Shown one piece after another: positions 49,357 through 60,303 of a DNA stretch of 64,000 bases. The DNA is from Lepeophtheirus salmonis (taxonomy: Eukaryota; Arthropoda; Copepoda; Siphonostomatoida; Caligidae), in the NCBI RefSeq assembly GCF_016086655.4, contig NC_052133.2, positions 47,670,383 through 47,734,382 on the forward strand. Direction: 5' to 3'. Each line of letters opens with the position of its first letter. The first letter of the stretch is position 1. Made by a program: the position numbers and the translations under genes. The notes under the pieces are model-generated. The model did not search any database. It saw only the letters and a list, made by a program, of their open reading frames with translations, and was not told where the DNA came from.

Positions 49357-50385
49357 ATGGATGAAAAAGAGTTTCGTGTGTTGATTAAACATTACTTTAT
49401 GAAAGGCAAAACGCCTCAAGAGACTAAAAAGAAGCTTGATAAACATTACGGGGACTCTGCACCTTCCATTAGAACAGTTTATAAGTGGATTCATAATTTT
49501 CGGAGTGGTCGTATGGACACAACTGACGCTGAACGTTCTGGACGCCCTGTTGAGGTTACTACTCCAGAAATCATAGATAAAATCCGTGATATGGTGATGG
49601 ATGACGGAAGAGTGAAGGTGCGTGAGATTGCTAGTGCTGTCATCATCTCGAATGAACGGGTACATCATATTTTGCATCAACATTTGGAGATGACAAAACT
49701 ATGTGCAAGATGGGTCCCGCGATTGCTCACGCTCGAACAAAAACGAAATCGTGTGAAATGTTGCGAGGACGGTTTGCAGCTGTTCCAGAAGAATCCACAG
49801 GACTTTAATCGTCGTTTCGTTACTGTTGATGAAACATGGATACATCACTACACTCATGAAACCAAACAACAGGCTGAATCTGCGCCAAAAAAGGCGAAGA
49901 CCGTTCCTTCGGCTGGAAAGATTATGGCGACTGTATTTTGGGATTCGCAAGGAATAATCCTCATCGACTATCTGGAAAAGGATAAAACTATAGCAGGTGC
50001 ATATTATTCATCCTTATTGGACCGTTTGAAAACCGAGCTACAAGAAAAACGCCCACAATTGTCCCATAAAGAAGTCCTTTTCAATCACAACAATGCATCA
50101 GCTCACATTTCATCAGTTGTGGTCGCAAAATTAAGGGAAATAGGGTTCCAACTCGTTTCACATCCCCCCCATTCTCCAGACTTGGCTCCCTCGGACTACT
50201 ATTTGTTCCCCAATTTGAAGAAATGGCTTGGGGGAAAAAGATTTTATTCAAACGAGGAGGTGATTGCAGAAACGAATGGCTATTTTTCAGACTTGGGCAA
50301 ATCCTATTATTCGGAAGGGATAAGCAAACTAGAGCAGCGTTGGATGAAGTGTATAAGCTTAAAAGGAGACTATGTTGAAAAATAA
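49357..50385 (+). CDS. Full-length mariner transposase with D-to-N catalytic change
   Basis: An uninterrupted 342-residue frame, the normal mariner length. Residues 1-110 hold the two HTH motifs (FRVLIKHYFMKGKTPQETKK; PSIRTVYKWI; VREIASAVIISNERVHHIL). WVPRLL at 119-124 is the family linker. The catalytic triad positions are D158 (VTVDETW), residue 245 (LFNHNNASAH, normally xQDNAPxH) and D280 (SPDLAPSD). The 245-280 spacing is exactly 34, so this is a DD34D mariner whose second Asp is Asn. That should abolish cleavage while leaving DNA binding possible. A candidate right inverted end (ACTTTTCAAACAACCCTCGT) lies at 50,431-50,450, but I find no matching left end upstream. Confidence 0.93.
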   Translation: MDEKEFRVLIKHYFMKGKTPQETKKKLDKHYGDSAPSIRTVYKWIHNFRSGRMDTTDAERSGRPVEVTTPEIIDKIRDMVMDDGRVKVREIASAVIISNERVHHILHQHLEMTKLCARWVPRLLTLEQKRNRVKCCEDGLQLFQKNPQDFNRRFVTVDETWIHHYTHETKQQAESAPKKAKTVPSAGKIMATVFWDSQGIILIDYLEKDKTIAGAYYSSLLDRLKTELQEKRPQLSHKEVLFNHNNASAHISSVVVAKLREIGFQLVSHPPHSPDLAPSDYYLFPNLKKWLGGKRFYSNEEVIAETNGYFSDLGKSYYSEGISKLEQRWMKCISLKGDYVEK

Positions 50386-52052
50386 AAAATGCTTACCTCA
50401 AACGATGAAGTAGTTTTTATTGTTGGTTGGACTTTTCAAACAACCCTCGTATTAGCTCGACAGAATAGAGCATTTTCATAAATTGCATCATAATTGAAGG
50501 AACGCCATCATGGGGGCTCAAAGTTGATATTTTTACTACATGAAATGTACAAATTTCCAATTAATGTTGAGTTAACACCATCAAATGGCTTCTTTAAGAT
50601 TAAAGAAAGACTCAATACACTACTTGATGCCAATGACAAACACTGAAATTTGTAATATGTACTGAAAATCCCGTAGAATGGCAAGATTTGTACATTTAAA
50701 AAAATCGATCACGGGTCGAAAAAAGTACGATAATTATGTAATGTATAAATATGTACTACATTGTAGGGTAAGAAATACAATAAAACTTAGCAGCAATAGA
50801 GGAATAATTATTTTATAGACAGTAAGGTTTAATTTCTTTCATTTGTTGGTCCATTTTAACATCCACTAGTTAACTAGTTTAGTTAATATTAATGAAAAAA
50901 GCGTTTTCATTGTTATAAGACCTGGTTCTAATCTATTCAATTTACAAAGGGACACAGTATATTATAATAGTTTTTGTAACCATGTAAAGAAGTTGCATTA
51001 AGAAAATGCCAACATCAACAATGATGACGTCACGTGGGAATGCTATATAACGAATTGGATCAATCATAATATGAATCTCTAAATATTTGGTACATTACCG
51101 GAGTAAACATTAAGTGGCGGATTTTATTAGCATATAAAATTTTGAATTTGTCTTCTTTATAAATGGCATAAGCGAATTGAACCGCTTAAGTAATTGAATA
51201 AACATTTTGAGCTAGTATAAGTTATTTTCAAAGGCTGGCAATACAGTTGGATTATTTTAACAGGATATATTTTGATAAGATATTTCAAATAGGTAAGAAC
51301 ATAGTAGGTCGTCACTGACAAGCACTACAATAAGAAAATAAAAAACCTACACTTTACTACAAATTCCGTTTCTTTAATCGATAAAAATCAATATTTCAAA
51401 TATTTTACAACTGATTTTCGGAGTCCCTCGAATCGATACTTTTATAATAATCACTCATGAGAAATAAGTTCTTCAAAAAAGAGGAATTTAAAAGATAAAT
51501 TTTAATTCTTAAAATATCCACCATTATTTTGTAAAGATTGTTGAATGATAATATGCTTAATTATTTGAAATATACATATTATTTATAAAAAATAGCTTAT
51601 TATTTTAATTAGCAATAGCATAATATCCAACAGTTTCTTTGACAAACAATGAGAGTAGGATTGGAAGTTTGACACCGAAATAAAGAAATAATTGTGGTCA
51701 TCTTATGAATCATATGTGAATGATTTAATTGATACGAAATCTAATTTGAAACCAATTGTGAGACGTGTCTGAGAAGAGTTGGAGAATTAAATTGTTGCAA
51801 CACCGAAAGTAGGAGTGCTTCCATATCCCAGGTAATATGTCAAGATGCTAGCTGTGCAGTCGGAATGGAATTGCATGGTGTATGGGCCGTATCAATAGTT
51901 GAATGACGTCATCTAATGAAGACTGAATGACGAGCAAATCAATAAGTTGCTGAGCTAGTTAGTTGTTCAACTTTAACCGGCCTAGCAGCTGCTTCATGGC
52001 GTAGCAGCCTTTAGTGTTCCCCTAGTTTGTCACAGGTTGAAGTCCTGTTGTA
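50386..52052. repeat. Repeat blocks X and B, then AT-rich sequence upstream of the kinase
   Basis: 50,424-50,451 is the probable mariner right end. 50,470-50,700 matches 300-560 (block X). 50,790-51,035 is block B copy 4, split at about 50,930 by a 73-bp sequence also present at 49,040. From 51,040 to 52,052 I see no gene. The kinase promoter should lie near the end. Confidence 0.55.
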
Positions 52053-53235
52053 ATGGCTTCATTTCCATCTCCTAAGCCCGGAGATATGATTGGACGGTTC
52101 AAGCGTATTCGACATTTGGGTTCGGGGACTTTTGGTACTGCTTGGCTTGTGAGCTCATCTAAAAGTGGAAATCCTTATGTGATCAAGGAAATGGTCATAG
52201 CAAACGAGAAAGGGAAAACAAAGAATGAAGTGGATATTTTGAAGCGATGTTTTCATTTTAATATTATCAGGCAATTGATATCCGTATTCATATCTTTTGG
52301 ATATTCTCTACAGATTTCTCTATTTCTTTCCATCCACTCCGATCCTTTTTTTTTGTAGATACTAATAATCCATTGATTAAATGGATTATTAGTGTGATTT
52401 AATTTTTGTTTTAATAATCAAAATATTTAAGGAGGTGTAACGAGGCTATTCCTTGGGTGGAAATAGAGAGAGAAAAAAAACGAAATGTAGCTCATGTCAT
52501 AGGTATAAGGAATTTTTTTATGGTGGAAATGAGGATGAAGTCATTTTATACATGGTCATGGAGTACGCTGATGGCGGAGACTTACATCAGTATATCAATA
52601 AATGGCGTGAAGAAAATAAGACCTATATGTCCGAATCTAAGATCCTCAATTGGTTCATTCAGATTGCACTCGCCCTTAATTATTTGCATAGAGAAATGAT
52701 TCTTCATCGGGATTTAAAGACACACAACATATTTGTGACGGCAGGGAACAAGATTCTTAAGCTTGGAGATTTTGGAATATCTCGAACACTGAGTCATGAA
52801 AATGAGTTTGCCACAACCGGAATTGGCACTCCTCAGTACCTCTCTCCTGAAATGTGCCAATCACAGCCGTATAACTACAAATCCGATATTTGGAGTCTAG
52901 GATGTGTGTTATATGAAATGTGTGTCCTCGAACCGGCCTTCTCTGGCAACGAACTAGCACCATTAGTTCAAAAAATTGTGAAAGGAGAGTACAAGACCTT
53001 GCCTTCACATTTTTCAGATCATATTAAGGATCTTGTCAAAGTACTTTTAAGACCCATACCCGAGAAAAGGCCTTCAGCTAGCCAAATTCTTTCCTCGCCA
53101 ATATTCATTGATGAAGTCAAATCTTATATGAACCATGTTGCTACGTTTCCTAGCTTTAAAAAATGTATTATATCTGAAAGGAAAGACTCGTGTGGTTCTA
53201 TTAGTTCTACTGAACTACCCTCTCAATCTAATTGA
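52053..53235 (+). CDS. NIMA-related (NEK) serine/threonine kinase
   Basis: Two exons (52053-52270 and 52503-53235) give 316 aa. Kinase motifs in order: glycine loop LGSGTFGTAWLV, catalytic Lys in VIKEMVI, hinge MEYADGGDLHQYI, HRDLKTHNIFV catalytic loop, LGDFGISR (DFG), GTPQYLSPEMC activation segment, YKSDIWSLGCVLYEM. The DLKTxN loop and GTPxYxSPE segment are typical of NEKs. It is closest by eye to the NEK1/3/4/11 group, without a long C-terminal region. The only in-phase join that restores NIIRYKEFF needs a GC-AG intron (CAG|GCAATT). A canonical GT donor 13 bases further on, with an acceptor 7 bases further on, would also stay in frame but insert extra residues. NEKs act in mitosis, centrosome and cilium biology. 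A Brat-like NHL gene follows 475 bp downstream. Confidence 0.9.
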
Positions 53236-53709
53236 CGATAACTTACTCGTTTAATCTTTAATTACATAATTATTTTTTTATATTTCCACAAAAAAAGTGT
53301 AACAATTTTATAATCAACTTGATTGATTACGTGATAATAATATTTATAAGCCTAGTACTATTTTTTGTTGCAATTGAGGTTTCAAGTCTCTATAACCGTA
53401 ATCTTTAGTATTAAAACATATTAGATAAAAATAAATAAATTATTAATCTATATCCTGAAATTAAATATCTTTAACATTTATTTGAATAGTCATAAGGGTC
53501 ACTTGAGGTCTTGAAATTTAATATGTTTATCCTTTAGAGTCCTTATAAGGATGGAATACTTGCATGAGATCCGTGAATGTACAATTTTCATTTAATCTTA
53601 TTTTTATCCGCCACATATAGCATTCAAATTAAAATCATTTCTTTTCTCCCCCTTCTCTCTTCCCTTTTTTTTGAAATTAAATGGTAATGAGCGCAAAATT
53701 TATTTTCAG

Positions 53710-54949
53710 CCATTTTGATTAATTTAAAAGACATGTTAAAGATGGATTTATTAGATATGTCAAAGATGGATTTATTAGATATGTCAAAGATGGATTTATT
53801 ACGTGAGGACTATGGAAGAGATGTTGATAATTATAATGTAATGACTTGGCCCAGTAAAGAAATTTTATCCCCCAAAGAGGTTAGTTCCATCCATGTTGCC
53901 AATGTAGTGTCTAAATTTGGAATTAGAGGCTCATTGCCCGGTCATTTGAACTCTCCTCATGGATTTTGTTTCGGAGTGTCTGGAGAGATTGTTGTGGCCG
54001 ATACTTTTAATCATCGTATTCAAGTAAAGGGTACTTAAAAATAGGTGTTTGATTGAATTAATGAATTGTCATTCTTTTACAATAGGTATTTGATAAGGCT
54101 GGGCAGCTCCGATTTGGATTTGGAGGACCTGGGAAAGGGGATGGGAAATTTTGGTTTCCACGAAAGATTGCAATGATTCGTGATTTTTCAAAGAATCTTG
54201 TTATTTGTGATCGAGGAAGTCTACGTTCTCGAATGCAAATTTTTTCTCTATTGGGTCAATTTGTTAGGAAAATAGAGATTCAATTTATTGATATCGTTGC
54301 TGGTTTAACAATTAATGAGCATAACAATATTGTTGTCGTTGATAGTGTGACCCCAGCAATATTTGTTATAACCCAATATGGAGATCTAATTAAATATATT
54401 GAATGTAAGGACTACATGATAGAACCCTCTGATATAGCTGTATATCAGAATGAATATTATGTGTGTGACTTTAAAGGTAATTCAAAAATGGAGAAAAAAA
54501 AATACAAATTATATTAAACAAACATGGAGTTCTTTGTTTGTTTAACGAAGTTAGTCTATGATTGATTCTCCAATCATTTATTCATTGATAATATTTAATT
54601 ACCAACCAAAATACTCATTTATTCTATTATACACTTAGGATTTGGTGTTGTTGTTTTAGGAGAGGATGGCCAATTAATCAAACGCATTGGTGGCTTTGAA
54701 AACGTTCGATTTCCTAATGGAATTGACATTTCTGACGATGGTTGCATTTTAATTGGCGACTCTCATGGTAATGAATTCCATATTGCTATATTTTCAAAAA
54801 GTGGATTACTTTTGTGTCAATATATTTGTCCTCATGTCAAAGTATCTCGATGTTGTGGTTTAAAAATCACACCCGAGGGTTATATAATAACCGTTGCCAA
54901 AAATAATCATCATGTTCTCATTTTGGATACACTAACTTTGAAATACTAG
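53710..54949 (+). CDS. Brat/TRIM-type NHL propeller protein (no RING/B-box seen)
   Basis: Three exons (coding part 53733-54023, 54086-54476, 54639-54949) give 330 aa from the first Met. From about residue 60 there are six NHL-like blades: HGFCFGVSGEIVVADTFNHR (exon 1), FWFPRKIAMIRDFSKNLVIC, FVRKIEIQFIDIVAGLTI, IEPSDIAVYQNEYYVCDFKG, FPNGIDISDDGCILIGDSHG, CCGLKITPEGYIITVAKN. The order and details resemble the Drosophila Brat C-terminal propeller, which binds RNA and represses translation. No RING, B-box or coiled coil is visible upstream. A TTTTCAG|CC acceptor at 53,709 suggests an upstream 5' exon, so the true N terminus may differ. Residues about 3-22 are a 24-nt tandem repeat (KMDLLDMS). Confidence 0.8.
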
Positions 54950-55768
54950 CATATTATTATATACGTATATGATGTGTAGGTAATGTACACATTATACATG
55001 AGAACATTTAATTCACAGTAAAGTAACTAACTTGGATTGGATTAAAATCATTTATAGTACTTTTTTTCCGATTATGATATATTTTATATAACTGATTGTA
55101 GAGTATTTTCCAACTTGTGGAATATTATAAATATTAAATGAATTGCTGTAATTATGAGGGAATACTACTCACCACTACTAATGAATTGTTAAAGGTAATA
55201 AACTGTATTTATGATCAAATTATTTGTTAAATAATAAAGTATATTTACAATCCCGAAAAATGTAGTTTTTAACAATATATAGGCAAGTTTAGTATAAATT
55301 AGATGTACAATTTTTTATACAAATAATGCAATCATTGAGCAATATTTGACTTTTCTGATCCTCCAAATTACTACTTATTAAGTGTGATTCTATGGGAAAT
55401 TAGAGAATTAATGAGTATATCTGACAAATATATTAGAAATCATTAACATTAAACGAAATGATATCGGCTTTCGATTTAAAGTTGAGATAAATAATTGCTT
55501 ATGGTTGATATAATTAAAATGACAGGTACTATTATAGTTTAGTGAGACATACATATTTCAACTTGTACATAATTCCAACAGATACAGTATATATTTGATA
55601 ATTAAATAAAATATGATTAATTTAATATAATATAGTGTCCATCAAACAAAATTAAGGCCAAAGAGTTGTTGGCCGGATTTTCTATTTATTACTAGGAAAA
55701 CACTTCACTAAAGGCAGCCCAGTGACGTCATTCAATTGAAACATGTGGTAACCCTGATAGGTACTAGG
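54950..55768. other. Intergenic between the NHL gene and RPS19
   Basis: No gene was found; AT-rich. The NHL gene's 3' end is presumably in the first 200-300 bases (AATAAA-like signals near 55,230). Confidence 0.45.
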
Positions 55769-55798
55769 TTTCTACTTTCTTCTCTTCCTTTTCCTCCT
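55769..55798 (+). promoter_or_regulatory. Pyrimidine tract, candidate TOP element of RPS19
   Basis: A nearly pure C/T run (TTTCTACTTTCTTCTCTTCC and beyond) lies 50-75 bases upstream of the RPS19 start. Ribosomal protein mRNAs typically begin with a 5' terminal oligopyrimidine tract, so transcription may start here. The exact start site is not known. Confidence 0.4.
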
Positions 55799-55845
55799 GA
55801 TCCTCTCAAGTGCTGGACGTGCGTTTTCAGTGATATAACCGAATC

Positions 55846-56389
55846 ATGGTTTCCGTAAGCGTCAAGGATGTTGACCAACAGGTTTTTGTGAAGGCTTTGG
55901 CCGCTTTTTTCAAGAAATCCGGGAAAGTGAAGCTCCCCGATTACGTGGATTACGTCAAGACAAACATCGCCAAGGAGTTAGCTCCTTATGATGAGGATTG
56001 GTTTTATATTCGTTGCGCCTCTGTCGTTAGACACATCTACATTCGCTCTCCCATCGGTGTCTCCACTGTTCGTAAGATTTACGGAGGTGAGTCGTGTTTT
56101 ATGTCATGGGTATTGTGAGACTCCTACTTGATGTGGCCTCACACTGTTTTCAATATTCCATCTCTGACTGTGTACTCATCCTTTTCTTTTTAATTGACTT
56201 GCAGTGAGAAAGAACAATGGAAGTTGTCCCAGCCATTGGTCTCGTGGCTCCGGAACCGTTGCAAGGGATGCTTTGCAAACATTGGAAGAGCTCAAGTTGG
56301 TGAGAAAGGAAAACGGTGGCCGTGTTTTGACTTCCCAAGGACGCAAGGATCTTGATCGTATTGCTTCTCAAATTAAAAGAGCCAATTAA
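55846..56389 (+). CDS. RPS19: 40S ribosomal protein S19 (eS19)
   Basis: Two exons (55846-56086 and 56205-56389; intron 118 nt, donor GTGAGT) give 141 aa against 140-160 in animals. Diagnostic blocks are VKDVDQQVFVKALAAFFKKS, KVKLPDYVDYVKT, APYDEDWFYIRCASVVRHIY and SPIGVSTVRKIYG. Exon 2 gives NGSCPSHWSRGSGTVARDAL, QTLEELKLV and GGRVLTSQGRKDLDRIASQI. eS19 sits in the head of the small subunit and is needed for 18S rRNA maturation. Exon 1 ends GGA G and exon 2 starts TG AGA, so the joint reads YGVRKNNG, one residue shorter than the YGG of relatives. I looked for box C/D sequences in the intron and found none. Confidence 0.96.
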
Positions 56390-59300
56390 ATAAGTTGCTT
56401 CAATAAATCTAAGAACTCTATTCACTGAAATTCAAGACTTTTCTTTTTTCTTTGTAAACCCCCTTGCTTCAGTGATGAGAAGCTACGTTAGTGGATCCAT
56501 ATCTCTTTGACAGTGTATAGTGCGTTAAAGCATAACATAGCACCGTGTTTTTTAGTGTTGTTTTTGAGACAGACTTAACTTAATTTTGCCTTTTTTGAAA
56601 GGGAGTTTTGATCCGTATCTGTTTGTATCAATTTCTGTGAGCTTTTTTCACATTAATTTGTATGATGTCTCATGTTAAGGTTTCTCAGTAGATTCATTAG
56701 TACGCTAAAGAAATCTCATTTTGATTGATTGCTGTATGGATCCTATTAACGTCAGATGCCTTCGTTGCTTTTGTGTTCTCGTTAGGCTTCACATGGATTT
56801 CCTACCTAGGTTGTTATTGCATTGTAGTCTCATTATTGTGGGTATTCATGCATTAAATACATAGATAGTTTAGCCGGGCTACATTTATCTTCCTATTTGG
56901 ACGATTGGTCGACCCATATATTAATATCAGGTCAAATAAATAAAATATTTTCTAACATAACTTTCTCATAGTTATCTTAGACCAGACAGTTATTTTATTC
57001 CTTCTTGAATTTTTTAAAACTTTTATCTATTTTCAAAATAACTGTTTCCCTCTTAATATGTATAATGCTATAGGTTACTTCGAAATGAAGTCGTAGCCTT
57101 GACTCGATTAAGGGAATATTCCATGTAAGTACAGAGATATTATTGACTTTTTTTGTTGGTCTTTTTAATTCTAAAACAATATTTTGAGTCAGTAATCTTC
57201 ATAGAGAACTCTTTGGGTAGGAATGTAGCTGAGGCTTAATATCTTAACACTGTCGTATGTTTTTCTTGATATTTAATAAGAGTAACATTTTTCACCGGAT
57301 TATGCAGTCTCAATAGAAGGAAGTATTTTATGTATAGTAAAATGGTTCTTCTAAATGAAACCGCTCGTTCAGGTATAGCTTTCTTGAAGGAATATTTTTA
57401 TTCAACTTGTCTCCTTAAGATTAGCTAATATAATGAATATTTTATGTTCATGTAAACAGTTCCAAATTTGTGTGTCGTTGATTAAGTCAAAAATCACATT
57501 TGATATAGTAAAATTAGGATATAATAAAAAAACGTGTATCGACTTTCTCACTTATACCAACTTATTAATTACATAAAATACTTCCTATAGAAAAAAACAC
57601 TAAGTAAAAGTCCACTTAAAATAAACTTTTTCTTACCTTTTTTCATATCAACTTGAGAGGAGGATGAATAATCCCCATTAGGATTTTCTTTTTTATAGGT
57701 ACAAGCCGTAACTGGAGCCAACATATTTGTTCTGTATACTTATTTTAAATTAATTTAACATGGCTTTTTAGTAAATATGGATACACATGAGAGCCCCCGA
57801 AAAACAATTTCACTTAAAGATGAACTATAAATTCTTTTTAATCTGTCAAAAAGGATCTAGCAACACTGGTTGCCTCGAAATGAGAAGTTCCAAAATTACT
57901 TATTTACATAAATATCCAAAAGTTGTGATGTTTTTATAGACTTCGGAAGCAAGAAAAATCCGGATATAGTTAACTATTTATCTGAAAAATAGTACGTTTC
58001 CCTAACCTGGATTTGAGTGTATTATGAATTTATATACTTCATCCCAAATAATTCATAAACTTGCTAGCCTTTGGCTAATTCGATCTCAGTTGACCCTGTA
58101 CTTCCAATAGGTCTCGCGTTTGATTAAAAAAATAATTAGGAAAAGGTCATTTGAGCAAAATTAGAAAATTATATCTTTCTAGGAAAAAGGAAAGGAATAT
58201 TCTGTCTTTGAATAAGATATAGTACGCCATTTTAACTCGTCCCACAAATTTGAATAGAGATTCTGTAATTGAGGAAAATATGTCTGAAATATGGACTGAG
58301 ATGTATGAATATGGTGTGTACAAGTTGCTACAAAAAAAAAAGAGCTGAATAGTTTTAAATGAAGGATTTAAAGTATTTGGGATGAGGGCAATGCAATAAT
58401 TGAACATTTTATGGATGATCGATTATTTAATATATCTTAAAATAGTTAATTTTTTAAACTATTTTAATACAAATTACTAAAATATAAGTATTATCGGACA
58501 CATTAACGGGTTTATTATTCATTAATACATCATAAACATGGTTCACTGTAAATGGTTCTGGTAAAAAGGTTGTGGACAAAAACTTTGGGGTAATATGGTT
58601 ATGTACATCATCATTGTGAGCAGTATAATTGTGAGTGATTTCTGTGAGACAATATTATCGTATGCAATTTCGTTGCAATCTATATTATATTCAGACAATA
58701 AAACTATTGAATGATGAAACATGCCAAGATATAACCCTTTTAATATATTTTAGACCCTAGCCCACAGGATGTAAAAGGGAACACCTGAGCCCGGAGGCAA
58801 GCTGATTGGCTTAAAATTAGAAGCTGCTACATGTTCCTCCAGGCACGCAGCCAATTTGAACTGGCTGTATCCCACCCCTAGTGAAAATAGAATAATAAGG
58901 GCGACTACATCACAACAATAAGACGGTATTAATAGATCGGTTTAGGAACCTAGTCTTCCTTGTTTTTAGATTGAATTGTTTATTTTTCCCTACACCGCTC
59001 CTTCCCTAGAGTCCTTTACACGGACCAAGCTTTCATCTGTATTTTGTACTATGTCTTGACATCACAAAAAACCAAAAGTAATTTCAGGGGGTCAAACCTT
59101 CTGTACCTTATGTGGTAAAATCTTCCGTGGCAGGCTCTCCGACAATGAGTTAGATATTAGAGGTAAAATATTATTTTAAAAATAATATTACATTTCTAAA
59201 AATAAGAATAATTCCTTAAACTGCCAGTCCAAATTGAGCCAAAGTCCTTGAATATTTTCATTCGGTCCTCAAAATATTTTCGAGTTCATTTCAAGCCCAT

Positions 59301-60303
59301 AAAAGTTGGTATCGAAAATTAGTTTTTTCCCTATAAAAGAACATTGTAAAAAAATTGAAACGATTAGGAGAAAATTTGTTGGAAATTGTCTTAAACAAAT
59401 AAAGTCTCAAGTCAAGTCTCGACTCTTAGCTTTCGAGTACAATTACCATTCACAATCATTACAGTATTTCGGTAATTAGTTGTTAGCGAATGCTTATCCG
59501 TGTTCTATTGTTAAATGTTCTTATTCATAGATTCACATTTAGTGCTACATCTAAAATAAGGCTTTGGCTTAATTCAATGGGGAGCCATCTGGAACAAATC
59601 CCTAACCAAAAACATTTTTTTTTCTTCTAAAGAAAAGGAGACTTTTATAATGGTTTTTTAATGTGGAAGCATTAATGACTAGTTTCTCAACTTTTGAGTA
59701 AACTGAGTTTTGATAAATTGTACACGGATCAAAGCTGACCAAAAATGTAAAATAACCAATAATTCGCATCTCCAGACTATTTCAACCTCGATTTGAATGA
59801 AATAAGGAAATTTTTTTGGAGGCATTCATTATTTAAAATCGCACTGAATAGATTTTTGTATCGGTTGATATTAATAATGGATTAAATTCAAGTACCGATA
59901 GACGTACAAAATTCTGGATATGCGGGACAATTTGAATGTATGTCATTCCTTAAACGAAGTAGAATAGGATAAATATAACTACTCCAGGAAGGAGGTAGCA
60001 TCTTTGTTGGGGAAAAGGTGACGATTTTAAATTCTTCCAAGTGGAATTGTAAATAAATTCTACTCATCGTTTATTTTATTTATTTGAATTTGTCTCTCCG
60101 AGTTGTTATTTCAATATAACCATAAAACAGCATGAATTTTATTAGAAAAGACACGAATCTATTCTTCACTTATTATTGAAAGAAAACCAAAAAACGCAAA
60201 ATGACGTGCAAATCTTAATTCTTCTCATGAAGTATTCTCCTTTTTTTTTTATTATCTTCATACCTTTATTTTATTTCATAAAAATGGAAAGGTTGCTTTA
60301 AAT
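56390..60303. other. Long gene-free stretch
   Basis: Nearly 4 kb without a gene I can support. A slightly GC-richer patch at 58,745-58,890 and a short frame with FCTLCGKIFRGR at about 59,090-59,130 stand out but lead nowhere. There is no repeat match to the other families in the window. Confidence 0.45.

Noticed and set aside
56087..56204. snoRNA in the RPS19 intron
   Set aside because: I looked for RTGATGA and CTGA boxes in a plausible arrangement and found none.
58745..58890. Possible SINE or tRNA-like gene
   Set aside because: No A/B box pair or cloverleaf could be drawn; only the base composition stands out.
59080..59160. FCTLCGK zinc-finger-like peptide
   Set aside because: Only one CxxC pair and no histidine pair; preceded by a stop and not extended on either side.
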